DNA of 32,656 nucleotides, taken from contig CAIWXW010000157.1 of assembly GCA_903916755.1 (NCBI GenBank), forward strand, positions 1-32,656, in the 5' to 3' direction. This DNA is from an uncultured Opitutaceae bacterium. Its GTDB lineage: Bacteria > Verrucomicrobiota > Verrucomicrobiia > Opitutales > Opitutaceae. A model generated the notes under the pieces. The model worked only from the letters and a program-made list of their open reading frames with translations. It ran no database searches and had not been told where the DNA came from. Of the stretch, positions 10,042-17,409 are shown one piece after another. Each line of letters begins with the position of its first letter. Position 1 is the first letter of the stretch. The translations under genes were made by a program, and so were the position numbers.

Positions 10042-10677
10042 TCAGCGCCAGTAGCCGCGGACGTAGATCGTCCGGCCATCGCGATGATCATAGCGGGGGC
10101 CAACCCACTCATGGCGGCCATGCGGCGGAAGCTCCCAGTGCGCGTTGTACCAGCGGCGCCGGCCGTTCTCCCAGCCCCAATAGCCGCCGATCCACACGTG
10201 ATAGGGGGACGGACGGGGCCCGATGACCACCTCGGCCACGGGCGGCGGCGGCGGCGGGCCGTCAACCACGACTTCCTCGGTCGGCGGCGGCGGAGCGTAT
10301 TGGGGCGGCGGGGGCGGGGGCGGCGGCGCGGCCTGCGCCATTTCCCAGTGACCATCGATCCAGTTGCGGTTCGGATCCCAGTTGCCGGCGACCCAGTAGG
10401 CGCCGGGTTGGGGCGGCAGCATCCACTGGCCGCGGTACCACACCCACTGGCCATTCATCCATGAATAGTGGCCCGGGACCCACATGTAGCCGGGACCAGG
10501 GGCCGCGTATACGACCTCCTGCATGGGAGGCGGCGGCGCGGCATAGACCCGCACGGGCGGCGGGGGGCCAAAGCGGAAGCCGAGGCCGACGCTCACGTGC
10601 TGGGCCTGGGCCGCCAGCGGGAGCGAAAAGGCGAGGGCGAGAAGGGGGACCTTCGCGGAATTGAGGGCAGATTTCAT
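10042..10677 (-). CDS. secreted proline-rich YXWGXW-repeat protein
   Basis: This 211-aa protein has a clear signal peptide (MKSALNSAKV..., cleavage likely after AQA near residue 25). The mature part has two aromatic repeat blocks (YMWVPGHYSW, GQWVWYRGQW, YWVAGNWDP, WIDGHWE, then VWIGGYWGWENGRRRWYNAHWE) separated by long proline runs of up to eight residues. W/Y-x-x-G-x-W/Y spacing of this sort is typical of the YXWGXW family of exported or outer-membrane-associated proteins with no known biochemical role. It is flanked by its own terminator. No Shine-Dalgarno motif precedes the start (CACTCCTATG). The function is unknown; a cell-envelope structural role is a guess. Confidence 0.8.
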   Translation of the reverse strand: MKSALNSAKVPLLALAFSLPLAAQAQHVSVGLGFRFGPPPPVRVYAAPPPPMQEVVYAAPGPGYMWVPGHYSWMNGQWVWYRGQWMLPPQPGAYWVAGNWDPNRNWIDGHWEMAQAAPPPPPPPPQYAPPPPTEEVVVDGPPPPPPVAEVVIGPRPSPYHVWIGGYWGWENGRRRWYNAHWELPPHGRHEWVGPRYDHRDGRTIYVRGYWR

Positions 10678-10707
10678 AGGAGTGAAGGAGGCGATGGGAT
10701 GAAGCTG

Positions 10708-10721
10708 GTGACGGGCGTCAC
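10708..10721. promoter_or_regulatory. palindrome GTGACG-GG-CGTCAC, possible operator
   Basis: This is a 14-base inverted repeat with 6-bp arms and a 2-base centre. It lies 31 bases upstream of the YXWGXW start and just downstream of a candidate minus-strand promoter. It could be an operator or a small 5'-UTR hairpin. A single copy was seen, so it may be chance. Confidence 0.25.
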
Positions 10722-10735
10722 GCCTGGAAGTTACG

Positions 10736-10765
10736 TGGATAGAGCGAGGCTGGAGCTACTGACAA
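10736..10765 (-). promoter_or_regulatory. candidate sigma-70-like promoter for the YXWGXW gene
   Basis: On the minus strand TTGTCA (10760-10765) is followed after 18 bases by TATCCA (10736-10741). The -35 box matches the consensus well, the -10 box only partly. The block is AT-richer than its surroundings and lies about 60 bases upstream of the start codon. Confidence 0.3.
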
Positions 10766-10893
10766 TCAGAAATCGCAATTGTTTCGTGGGCGATTTCGGG
10801 GAACTCTTGCCTTGGAGGGGAACCTTTCGGTTGATCGTCGCGATGCCCGCGCCTTTCTCCCGATTCCCGACCGCCCCGGCCCGCTGACGTCCC

Positions 10894-12240
10894 ATGAAAA
10901 TCACCGGGCTTGCCCTTGTCCCGCCCCCGTCCGCCGCGAGCCTGCCGCAGGTCACGCCGGAACTGCTCGCCTCCGTGCTCGCCCGGTATTCGCGCAGCAA
11001 TGAGGGCATCGGCGCCATCCTGGCGAAGGTGGACGTGCAGAACCCCGACGCCTCGATCGACCGCATCCTGAAGTTCGTGGACTATGGCCATGCCTCGATT
11101 GGCGGCCTGACGGGCGGGCTCGCCATCGCGCTCGACGGGATATCGATGTGGCTCGCCTACAAGATTTTTGAGATCGCGCAGATGGCGGACGGCCAGGAAT
11201 CGAGCACGCGCTACATCACGATGGACGCGGCAAACGTTCCCTCCGCCGAGGCGCTCGGCCTTCCCGCCGATCTCGCGCCCCGCTGGTCGAGCGTCCTGGC
11301 CAAGGCCTTTGCCGCCTATCATGCCGAGTACGCGCGGCTCGACGCCTTGGCGGTGGCCGAGCCGGCCCGCGTGCGCACGCCGGCCGACGCCAAGCCGGCG
11401 GTCGCGGCCCGGCTGCGCAAGAACTACGCCCTGGACCGGGCCCGGTATTTCATCCCGTTTGCGACCCGCACCAATCTCGGTCTGGTGCAGACCTCGCGGA
11501 TGTGGGCCCAGACGGTGAAGCAGCTGGCGTCCCTGCCGCATCCGGAGGCCCAGGCCGCCGCGGGCCTGATCCGCGACGAGCTGCTGAAGCAATCGCCCCG
11601 GCTCATGCGCCACAGCTTTGCGGAAAAATCCTGCGAGGAGCAGGCGCGCCAGGAGCTCGCGGCGAGCCTGGCCCTGGGCCGGGAGCGGCTTTCCACCGCC
11701 GCCCTGCCCGACGCGGTCTGGGTTAAGGTGGACCGGACCGTCCCGCCGTGGCTGGCCGAGGAGCAGACCGTGCCGGAGGCCCTGCGCCACCGGCAGAACC
11801 GCTATGGGCTGCAGGGAACCGCGACCCGCCGCATGCGGGTGGCCTTCGCCTGGAACAACATGGCCCTGGCGGAACTGCGGGACCTGAACCGGCACCGCAC
11901 CGGCCACCGGCACACGCCGCTGATCCAGGCGGGATTCTACCTGCCGCCGGAGATCGATCGCGCCGCGCACGCGGAGCTGCTGGCGGAGCAGGCGGAGCTG
12001 ACCCGGGAACTGCTGGAGCGCCGCTCGCCGGCCTATGTCTATTCGCTGCTCTTGGGGGCGCAGACGCCCTTCGAGCACAGCACCCACGCCGACAAGTTCA
12101 TCTACGAGGCGGAACTGCGGACGGGGATGGGCGCACACTTCCGCTACGCCGAGCACCTCAGCGCGGCGCTGAAGTCATTCCTCGACCAGGTGCCCGAGGC
12201 GCGGGAGTGGGTGGTCGAGGGCACGGCCGAGCCGGAGTGA
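10894..12240 (+). CDS. thyX: double-length ThyX-like flavin-dependent thymidylate synthase
   Basis: This 448-aa protein is about twice the usual ThyX length and reads as two ThyX-like halves in tandem. ThyX methylates dUMP to dTMP using FAD and methylene-tetrahydrofolate. Half 1 (about 20-230) has YGHASIGGL and QESSTRY (101-107), matching the second part of the ThyX motif (NELSGRY in Thermotoga maritima, from memory), but IAQ (94-96) where RHR should be. Half 2 (about 290-430) has RHR at 333-335 and FYLPPEI, but lacks the NExSxRY part (HTPLIQA). Arginines equivalent to R147 and R174 of T. maritima appear as R202 in half 1 and R409 in half 2. The start ATG follows GACGTCCC with no Shine-Dalgarno motif. 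Family confidence is high; activity is inferred. Confidence 0.85.
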   Translation: MKITGLALVPPPSAASLPQVTPELLASVLARYSRSNEGIGAILAKVDVQNPDASIDRILKFVDYGHASIGGLTGGLAIALDGISMWLAYKIFEIAQMADGQESSTRYITMDAANVPSAEALGLPADLAPRWSSVLAKAFAAYHAEYARLDALAVAEPARVRTPADAKPAVAARLRKNYALDRARYFIPFATRTNLGLVQTSRMWAQTVKQLASLPHPEAQAAAGLIRDELLKQSPRLMRHSFAEKSCEEQARQELAASLALGRERLSTAALPDAVWVKVDRTVPPWLAEEQTVPEALRHRQNRYGLQGTATRRMRVAFAWNNMALAELRDLNRHRTGHRHTPLIQAGFYLPPEIDRAAHAELLAEQAELTRELLERRSPAYVYSLLLGAQTPFEHSTHADKFIYEAELRTGMGAHFRYAEHLSAALKSFLDQVPEAREWVVEGTAEPE

Positions 12241-12243
12241 CGC

Positions 12244-12525
12244 TCAGGCCCGGCGGACCTTTTCCTTCTCGGCCTCGCGCTCCTCTTCCAGGCGGGCCCG
12301 CTCGTGGGCCATCTGCTGCTTGATCTTCTCGATCTCGTCGGGCTTCTGCGCGGCGAAGGCGTCATCGAGCTGCTTTTTCAGGAAGATTTCGCGCTCGGCG
12401 ATCTTGCCCTGGTAGATTTTGCCGATCTCCGTGAGCCGCGCCTTTTGCCCGGCCGTGAGCGGCTGGTTCGCGCTGGGATCGGACTTGGCCAGCCGCTCCA
12501 TGGCGAGTTCGTAGGATGATTTCAT
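12244..12525 (-). CDS. small charged helical protein, unknown function
   Basis: This 93-aa soluble protein has no signal or membrane segment. The second half is dense in K, E and R with heptad-like spacing (KQLDDAFAAQKPDEIEKIKQQM, then HERARLEEEREAEKEKVRR), so a coiled coil or long helix is likely. It is convergent with thyX, their stops only 3 bases apart. I do not recognise the family. Codon use resembles the neighbours, and the reading frame on the opposite strand is less convincing. Confidence 0.65.
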   Translation of the reverse strand: MKSSYELAMERLAKSDPSANQPLTAGQKARLTEIGKIYQGKIAEREIFLKKQLDDAFAAQKPDEIEKIKQQMAHERARLEEEREAEKEKVRRA

Positions 12526-12576
12526 GGCCCCAGGGTGGGGCGGACGGGGCGGAAACGCAACGCCGGCGCCGCGGCC

Positions 12577-12628
12577 GGGCCCCCGCGGCTGGCAGCCGCG
12601 AAATGGGGTCGCCAGCCCGCGGGGGCCC
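12577..12628. repeat. strong hairpin with a competing inner hairpin
   Basis: The left arm GGGCCCCCGCGGCTGGC (12577-12593) pairs with the right arm GCCAGCCCGCGGGGGCCC (12611-12628), 17 bp with one bulged C and a 17-base loop. A second perfect hairpin, CGCGGCT-GGC-AGCCGCG (12584-12600), uses part of the left arm, so the two folds exclude each other. It lies between the divergent starts of the 93-aa protein and the acyltransferase, about 35 bases before the latter. There is no U-tract, so it is not a standard terminator. Confidence 0.6.
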
Positions 12629-12663
12629 GCGGTAGCGTGCGCCCTTAACCGACGGCTACTTCA

Positions 12664-14001
12664 TTGGAAAATTTCGACACGAAAAAGAGGGTGCGGCACC
12701 TCGATGGCCTGCGCGGCCTCGCCATCCTGGCGGTGGTCCTCTTCCATTGTTATTCACGGGGGCCCGACCTGCCCGGGCTGAATACGAACCTCTTCCGCCA
12801 GGGCTATCTCGGCGTCCAGCTTTTCTTCCTGCTGTCGGGGTTCCTGATCCTGCACAGCCTGGAGACCAGCTCCTCGCTGGGGCACTTCTACCACCGGCGG
12901 TGGCTCCGGCTCTTTCCCGCGATGGTGGCGGCCTCCTGGCTTATCTTCGTCAGCGCGCCCTTCATGTACGATCGGATGGATTCCCTGCCGGGATACCTCG
13001 ACGCGCTTCCCGGCATTCTCTTCGCGGATCCGCACTGGCTGCGCGATTGGGCCCGGCTGCCTGTGACGGGCCCGATCGAGGGCGATTTCTGGACGCTCTT
13101 CACGGAGGTTAAATTCTATCTGCTGTTCGGGGCCGCGTATTTCCTGGTGCGCCGGAAGGCGATCGGCCTGCTGGCGCTGCTGGCGGTGCTCGGGGTGGTG
13201 ATCTACGTCGGGCCGGCGTACGGCTTCGATTTCAACGCGAGCCTCCTGGGCCGGGCCGCCGCCGGCGTCTCCGACGAGATGAACGCCCGCTGCTACGGCT
13301 GGTTTGCGGCGGGCGCTTTCTTCTACCTGTATTTCGATTCGGAGCGACCCGCCTTCCTGGCGGCTTCGGCGGGATGCGCCGTGCTGGGCATCGTGGCGAG
13401 CACGAGCACGGCAGATGTCGGCGGGATGGTGTTTTGCACGGGCGTCTACCTGGTCTTCATCGCGCCGTTTTTCTGGGAGCCGCTGAAGCGGCTTTTTTGC
13501 CACCCCTGGGGGGTGTTTCTCGGGTTCATCAGCTATCCGCTCTACCTGCTGCACCAGAATATCAGCTGGTCGCTGGCAGCGAAGCTGCATCGCGCCTTTC
13601 CCGACGTGCCGGCGAAACTGCTGATGGCCGGCCCGGTCGTCCTGGTGGGCGTCCTCGCCTGGCTGAGCGCCGGGTTTATCGAGCCGCTGGGGCGGCAGCT
13701 GCTGGCCTGGTCCCCGAAGTCCGCGGCGCCGTCGGCGCCGCGGCCGCTGGGGCGGGACGGACGGGCGGGGGCGTGCGCCCTCTTCGCGGTGCTGGCGGCC
13801 CTGGGCGTCACCGCCGGCCAGCTGCGGCCCGTCGCGGGCGCGCGGCGGGCGCTCGAAAGCCGGATCCTGGCCGAACAGCAGGGATCGCTGGATGCGCTCG
13901 AGCAGAAGCTCGCCGACAGCCGGCGCGCGCTCGCCGGCATCCACCTGGCGCGCGCGCAGGCGCAGGCGTATCTGGAGTCGATGAAACGGAATGCGCCCTG
14001 A
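12664..14001 (+). CDS. membrane acyltransferase (acyltransferase-3 / OafA-like) with coiled-coil tail
   Basis: This 445-aa polytopic protein of the acyltransferase-3 family O-acylates surface sugars or lipids. The N-terminus has the signature HLDGLRGLAILAVVLFH with H28, then GYLGVQLFFLLSGFLI (48-62) and FYHRRWLRLFPAM. About ten hydrophobic helices reach to roughly residue 350. An extra segment follows: one more hydrophobic stretch (ACALFAVLAALGVTAGQL), then a helical, coiled-coil-like tail (RALESRILAEQQGSLDALEQ...). The start is TTG, chosen because it gives the usual short leader before the DGLRG motif and no ATG or GTG lies in frame just upstream. The substrate is unknown. The next gene begins three bases after its stop. 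Confidence 0.85.
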   Translation: MENFDTKKRVRHLDGLRGLAILAVVLFHCYSRGPDLPGLNTNLFRQGYLGVQLFFLLSGFLILHSLETSSSLGHFYHRRWLRLFPAMVAASWLIFVSAPFMYDRMDSLPGYLDALPGILFADPHWLRDWARLPVTGPIEGDFWTLFTEVKFYLLFGAAYFLVRRKAIGLLALLAVLGVVIYVGPAYGFDFNASLLGRAAAGVSDEMNARCYGWFAAGAFFYLYFDSERPAFLAASAGCAVLGIVASTSTADVGGMVFCTGVYLVFIAPFFWEPLKRLFCHPWGVFLGFISYPLYLLHQNISWSLAAKLHRAFPDVPAKLLMAGPVVLVGVLAWLSAGFIEPLGRQLLAWSPKSAAPSAPRPLGRDGRAGACALFAVLAALGVTAGQLRPVAGARRALESRILAEQQGSLDALEQKLADSRRALAGIHLARAQAQAYLESMKRNAP

Positions 14002-14004
14002 CCG

Positions 14005-14265
14005 ATGAAGACCGACGCCGTTTTCACTGCCCGGCGCAACCGCCTCCTCCTCGGCCTGGCGCTGGCGGCCGCGGTCGCCAGCTCCTTCGCCTGCGCCTAT
14101 TTCATGTCGCGGGAGTGGGAGTACCTTCGCGTCAGCGCCGCGCAGAAAAGCCGGCTGTTGCGCCTGCCGGGGATCCTGGCGGAGACGGACCGGGAGATCG
14201 TGCACGAGCAGCAGGAGTTGGTGCGGATCCATGGGGAGATCAGGACGCGGCTTGGGCAGAAGTGA
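14005..14265 (+). CDS. small membrane-anchored coiled-coil protein
   Basis: This 86-aa protein begins with a basic leader (MKTDAVFTARRNR), has one hydrophobic helix (about 14-34) and then a charged helical region (SAAQKSRLLRLPGILAETDREIVHEQQ). No lipobox is evident. It starts three bases after the acyltransferase and has the same membrane-helix-plus-coiled-coil plan as that protein's C-terminal tail, so the two may act together. The family is not recognised. No terminator was seen in the 22-base gap to the convergent ComEC-like gene. Confidence 0.65.
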   Translation: MKTDAVFTARRNRLLLGLALAAAVASSFACAYFMSREWEYLRVSAAQKSRLLRLPGILAETDREIVHEQQELVRIHGEIRTRLGQK

Positions 14266-14287
14266 GCCCGCGGCGGATCGCCCCGGC

Positions 14288-15844
14288 TCAGGCATACGCG
14301 ACGCCGAGGAGGAGGACAGCCGCCACGACGGCGAAGGGTGGCCAGAAGCCGCCGCGGCGGGCCCGCCAGTCGCTCGCGTAGCCAAAGAGACAGGCGGCGA
14401 GCAGGAGGATCAGGGCGGCGGGCCCGATCCAAGCGGCGCGAAAATGAGCCTGGAATGCCACCGCCGGCGCCCGGGTCGCCAGCCGGGCGGTCGCCGTCAT
14501 GCCGGAGAGCACCACGGCGGCGGCGCCATTGCAGAAGCGAGCGGCGGACAGGGCGCCGGCGAGCCCGGCGGCGATTGCGGCCACCCCCGCGACGATCACG
14601 AGCAAGGCCGGGGGGACGAGGAAGAGGTTCGTGATCAGGCCTCCCGGCACGAAGAGGTGAAAGAATTCAATCCCGCTGACGGCCCCCACCGCGGCGGCCG
14701 CGCTGCCGATCCCGAGCGCGTCGATCAGGTGATGCCGCAGGCCGGCCCACAGGCGCTGGCGGCGGTTCCAGGCGACGCGCGGCAGCCAGCGGTAGGGTGC
14801 GAATCGCTCGCGGGCCCGGGCGGCGAGCGGCAGCCCGAGGGTGGCGAGTCCGGTCATGACGCCATAGGACATCTGGAAGCTGGCGCTGAAGAGGGCGCTG
14901 GGATCGACCAGGAGAACGAGCAGCGCCGCGGCCGAGAGGGAGGCGAGCGGGTTGGAGGGCCGGTGGAGCACCCAGGCGGCTTCCGCCGCGGCCGCCATCA
15001 GGAAGGCGCGAACGGCCGAGGGACTGGCGCCCGTCGTCTCGACGTCGAGCCAAAGGCAGGCCAGGACCAGGCCGCTGGCCGCGGAGCGGGGCAGGCGGAG
15101 GAGCGCGGCGATCGCATGGAGGGCCACGGCGACCGTGCCGATGTGGATGCCGTTCACCGCGAAGAGGTGCATCGCGCCCGCATGGAGGAAGAGGGTCCGC
15201 TGGTCCGGCGTCAGGTCGCTTTTCCGGCCCAGCAGCATCGCGCCATAGAGGGCGCGGAGCGCGGGGTGACCGTCAAGGCCCAGGCCGAGCAGGACCGTCA
15301 GCTGGGCGGTCAGGCGGGCGCAGAAGCGGCGATAGGCCGTGGGCGGCCGGTCTTCGCACAGGAGGCGGCCCCGGATCAGCCGGAAATTGACGCCCTCGGC
15401 CGCCAGGCTGGCGTCAAAACTGCCCGGGGTCGGGTTCCGCGGGCCCGCCAGAAGGACGCCGACCACCCGGACAACCTCGGTCTGATCCGGCGGCGCCGCC
15501 GCCGCGCGCAAAGCGACGGAATAGTACACCCGCTGGCCGAGCCATTCGCGGAGGTGGGGCTCCGTCCGGACGATAGTCGCCCAGCCGGTGGCGCCGCGGC
15601 CCCGGGCTGACGGCGTGAAGGCGCGATCAATCCGGAGCGACAGCCGGGCCTCCCGCGGCGGACGCTCCGGCCACGGGGGCGGGGCGGGACGCTCCCAGGC
15701 GCCCCATTGGGCACCCGCCAGGACGAGCGCCAGCAGGAGGGCCGCTGCCCAGGCGGTCCGGCTTCGATCGGCGAACGCCCAGGCCGCGGCCGCCAATGCG
15801 GAGGCCGCGAGAGCCAGGCCGGGGCTCGGGCCGGCCTGGGCCAT
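14288..15844 (-). CDS. ComEC/Rec2-like membrane protein without the metallo-beta-lactamase domain
   Basis: ComEC forms the inner-membrane channel for DNA uptake. This 518-aa version has an N-terminal ComEC soluble domain (about 65-170, with PRNPTPGSFDASLAAEGV) and the Competence-domain core: HLFAVNGIHIG at 226-236 and, later, SPSAVRAFLM and SASFQMSYGVMTGLATLGLP. It ends in hydrophobic helices; the C-terminal metallo-beta-lactamase domain of classical ComEC is absent. Coding character extends upstream of the ATG at 15844 (RAPLLWLVLPLTAGLGLGR), typical of a ComEC N-terminus, yet no ATG, GTG or TTG is in frame before the stop at 15971-15973. An ATC at 15920-15922 (minus strand) is one possible non-standard start. 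The listed start is therefore conservative. Confidence 0.82.
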   Translation of the reverse strand: MAQAGPSPGLALAASALAAAAWAFADRSRTAWAAALLLALVLAGAQWGAWERPAPPPWPERPPREARLSLRIDRAFTPSARGRGATGWATIVRTEPHLREWLGQRVYYSVALRAAAAPPDQTEVVRVVGVLLAGPRNPTPGSFDASLAAEGVNFRLIRGRLLCEDRPPTAYRRFCARLTAQLTVLLGLGLDGHPALRALYGAMLLGRKSDLTPDQRTLFLHAGAMHLFAVNGIHIGTVAVALHAIAALLRLPRSAASGLVLACLWLDVETTGASPSAVRAFLMAAAAEAAWVLHRPSNPLASLSAAALLVLLVDPSALFSASFQMSYGVMTGLATLGLPLAARARERFAPYRWLPRVAWNRRQRLWAGLRHHLIDALGIGSAAAAVGAVSGIEFFHLFVPGGLITNLFLVPPALLVIVAGVAAIAAGLAGALSAARFCNGAAAVVLSGMTATARLATRAPAVAFQAHFRAAWIGPAALILLLAACLFGYASDWRARRGGFWPPFAVVAAVLLLGVAYA

Positions 15845-15979
15845 TCGGCCCAGGCCCAGCCCGGCCGTCAGCGGGAGGACGAGCCAGAGGAGGGGCGCGC
15901 GATGTCCGAGGCAGCGGTGGATGCAGGGAGGGTAGCAAGTACGTTTGCTTCCTGGGGTGCGGTCGTTCTCCTATGGGTC

Positions 15980-17350
15980 ATGCCCGATCCCGACCAAGGC
16001 AGCCTATTTGGCGAGGAGCCCGCATCCGAGGCGGGCGAACCACTCGCGACAGCGGCGGCCAGTCGGGCGCACCAGCCGCTGGCGGCGCGGATGCGCCCGC
16101 GGCGATTGAGCGAGGTGGTCGGACAGGAGCACCTCCTGCGGCCGGGCAGCCTGCTGCCGCGGCTGGTCGAGCAAAACCGCTTCGGCTCGCTGATCTTCTA
16201 CGGCCCCCCTGGCTCGGGCAAGACGAGCATCGCGGAGGCGATCGCCAACGAGACCAGGAGCCGGTTCGTCCGGATCAACGCGGTCATGTCGAACGTGGCG
16301 GAGATGCGGGAAATCCTCGCGGCGGCGCGCCGGCGGCCGGAGGCGGGCACGCTCCTTTTCATCGATGAGCTCCATCGGTTCAACAAGTCGCAGCAGGACC
16401 TGCTCCTGCCCGACGTCGAGGAGGGCACCATCCGCCTGATTGGCGCGACGACCCACAACCCGGGCTTTTACGTCAACCCGCCGCTGCTTTCCCGCAGCCA
16501 CCTCTTCCGGCTCGAGCCGCTGGCGCCGGAGGCGATCGCCGGGGTGCTCGCCCGCGCGCTGCAGGATCCCGAGCGGGGCCTCGGGGGCCACCGGGTGACG
16601 GCCGAACCCGCCATCCTGGCCAGTCTGGCGGTCCTCTGCGACGGCGACCTGCGGCGGGCGCTGAACGCCCTCGAGGTGGTGGCCCTGAGCCTCCCCGAGG
16701 GCGCGGCCATCACCGCGACCGAGCTCGAGACCTTCGCCCGCGAGCGCCGCGTCCGCTACGACGCGGACGAGGACGAGCACTACGACACGATCTCCGCCTT
16801 CATCAAGAGCTGCCGCGGCGGGGATCCGGATGCCGCGCTCTATTGGCTGGCGAAGATGCTGGCCGGGGGCGAGGACCCCCGCTTCATCGCCCGGCGGCTG
16901 GTCATCCTGGCGAGCGAGGATGTGGGCCTCGCGGATCCGCAGGCGCTCCCCCTGGCGGTCGCGGCGCATCACGCGGTGGATTTCATCGGGCTGCCGGAGG
17001 CGGAGCTGACCCTGGCCCATGCCACGCTGTACATCGCCACCGCCCCGAAGAGCAATTCGGCGACCCTGGCGATCGGCGAGGCGAAGCGGGCCCTGGCCGA
17101 GAAGCCGGTCCAGGCGATCCCCCCGGCCCTCCGGTCCAAGAGCGGGCAGGCCAACAAGCGCGCGGGGCAGGGGAAGGGCTACCTTTATTCCCACGACTAC
17201 CCGGAGGCGATTTCACCCCATCAGGTTTACCTCGATCCACCGCTGAAGCTTTATGCGCCCAGAGGCGCCGGGGCCGAGGCGGCCATTGGCGAGCGCCTCG
17301 CGCGCTGGCGGCTCCTGCGGGCCGGAGGCCCGGCCCAAGTGCAAAAGTGA
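15980..17350 (+). CDS. rarA: replication-associated recombination ATPase RarA (MgsA)
   Basis: This clamp-loader-like AAA+ ATPase (456 aa) acts at stalled replication forks. Walker A is GPPGSGKTS (75-83) and Walker B is LLFIDELHRFNKSQQD, where the family usually has DEIHRFNK. Sensor 1 lies in IGATTHNPGFYVNPPLLSRS. The C-terminal MgsA domain is present (SEDVGLADPQALPLAVAAHHAV, NSATLAIGEAKRAL, GYLYSHDYPEAISPHQVYL). The N-terminus contains QGSLF (6-10), which fits a beta-clamp-binding pentapeptide. The start ATG at 15980 was chosen because the upstream open frame overlaps the divergent ComEC-like gene and is not family-like. Confidence 0.92.
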   Translation: MPDPDQGSLFGEEPASEAGEPLATAAASRAHQPLAARMRPRRLSEVVGQEHLLRPGSLLPRLVEQNRFGSLIFYGPPGSGKTSIAEAIANETRSRFVRINAVMSNVAEMREILAAARRRPEAGTLLFIDELHRFNKSQQDLLLPDVEEGTIRLIGATTHNPGFYVNPPLLSRSHLFRLEPLAPEAIAGVLARALQDPERGLGGHRVTAEPAILASLAVLCDGDLRRALNALEVVALSLPEGAAITATELETFARERRVRYDADEDEHYDTISAFIKSCRGGDPDAALYWLAKMLAGGEDPRFIARRLVILASEDVGLADPQALPLAVAAHHAVDFIGLPEAELTLAHATLYIATAPKSNSATLAIGEAKRALAEKPVQAIPPALRSKSGQANKRAGQGKGYLYSHDYPEAISPHQVYLDPPLKLYAPRGAGAEAAIGERLARWRLLRAGGPAQVQK

Positions 17351-17366
17351 CCGATTTTGTTGGTTC

Positions 17367-17394
17367 TTGCGGCGGCCGGGCCAGGGGCTAGCTT
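17367..17394 (+). promoter_or_regulatory. candidate promoter for the Na/Pi cotransporter-like gene
   Basis: In the 59-base gap, TTGCGG (17367-17372) and TAGCTT (17389-17394) are spaced by 16 bases. The transporter ATG is at 17410, so the leader would be very short. Both boxes match the consensus only partly. Confidence 0.22.
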
Positions 17395-17409
17395 GGGTCC
17401 GATCAAGCC

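Noticed and set aside
13374-14381. A plus-strand 335-codon open frame across the acyltransferase and the small coiled-coil gene
   Set aside because: It is Arg/Gly/Ala-rich low-complexity sequence in another frame of a recognised family member.
15934-15949. Palindrome-like AGCAAGTACGTTTGCT between comEC-like and rarA genes
   Set aside because: Only five bases per arm match and no second copy was seen; chance is likely.
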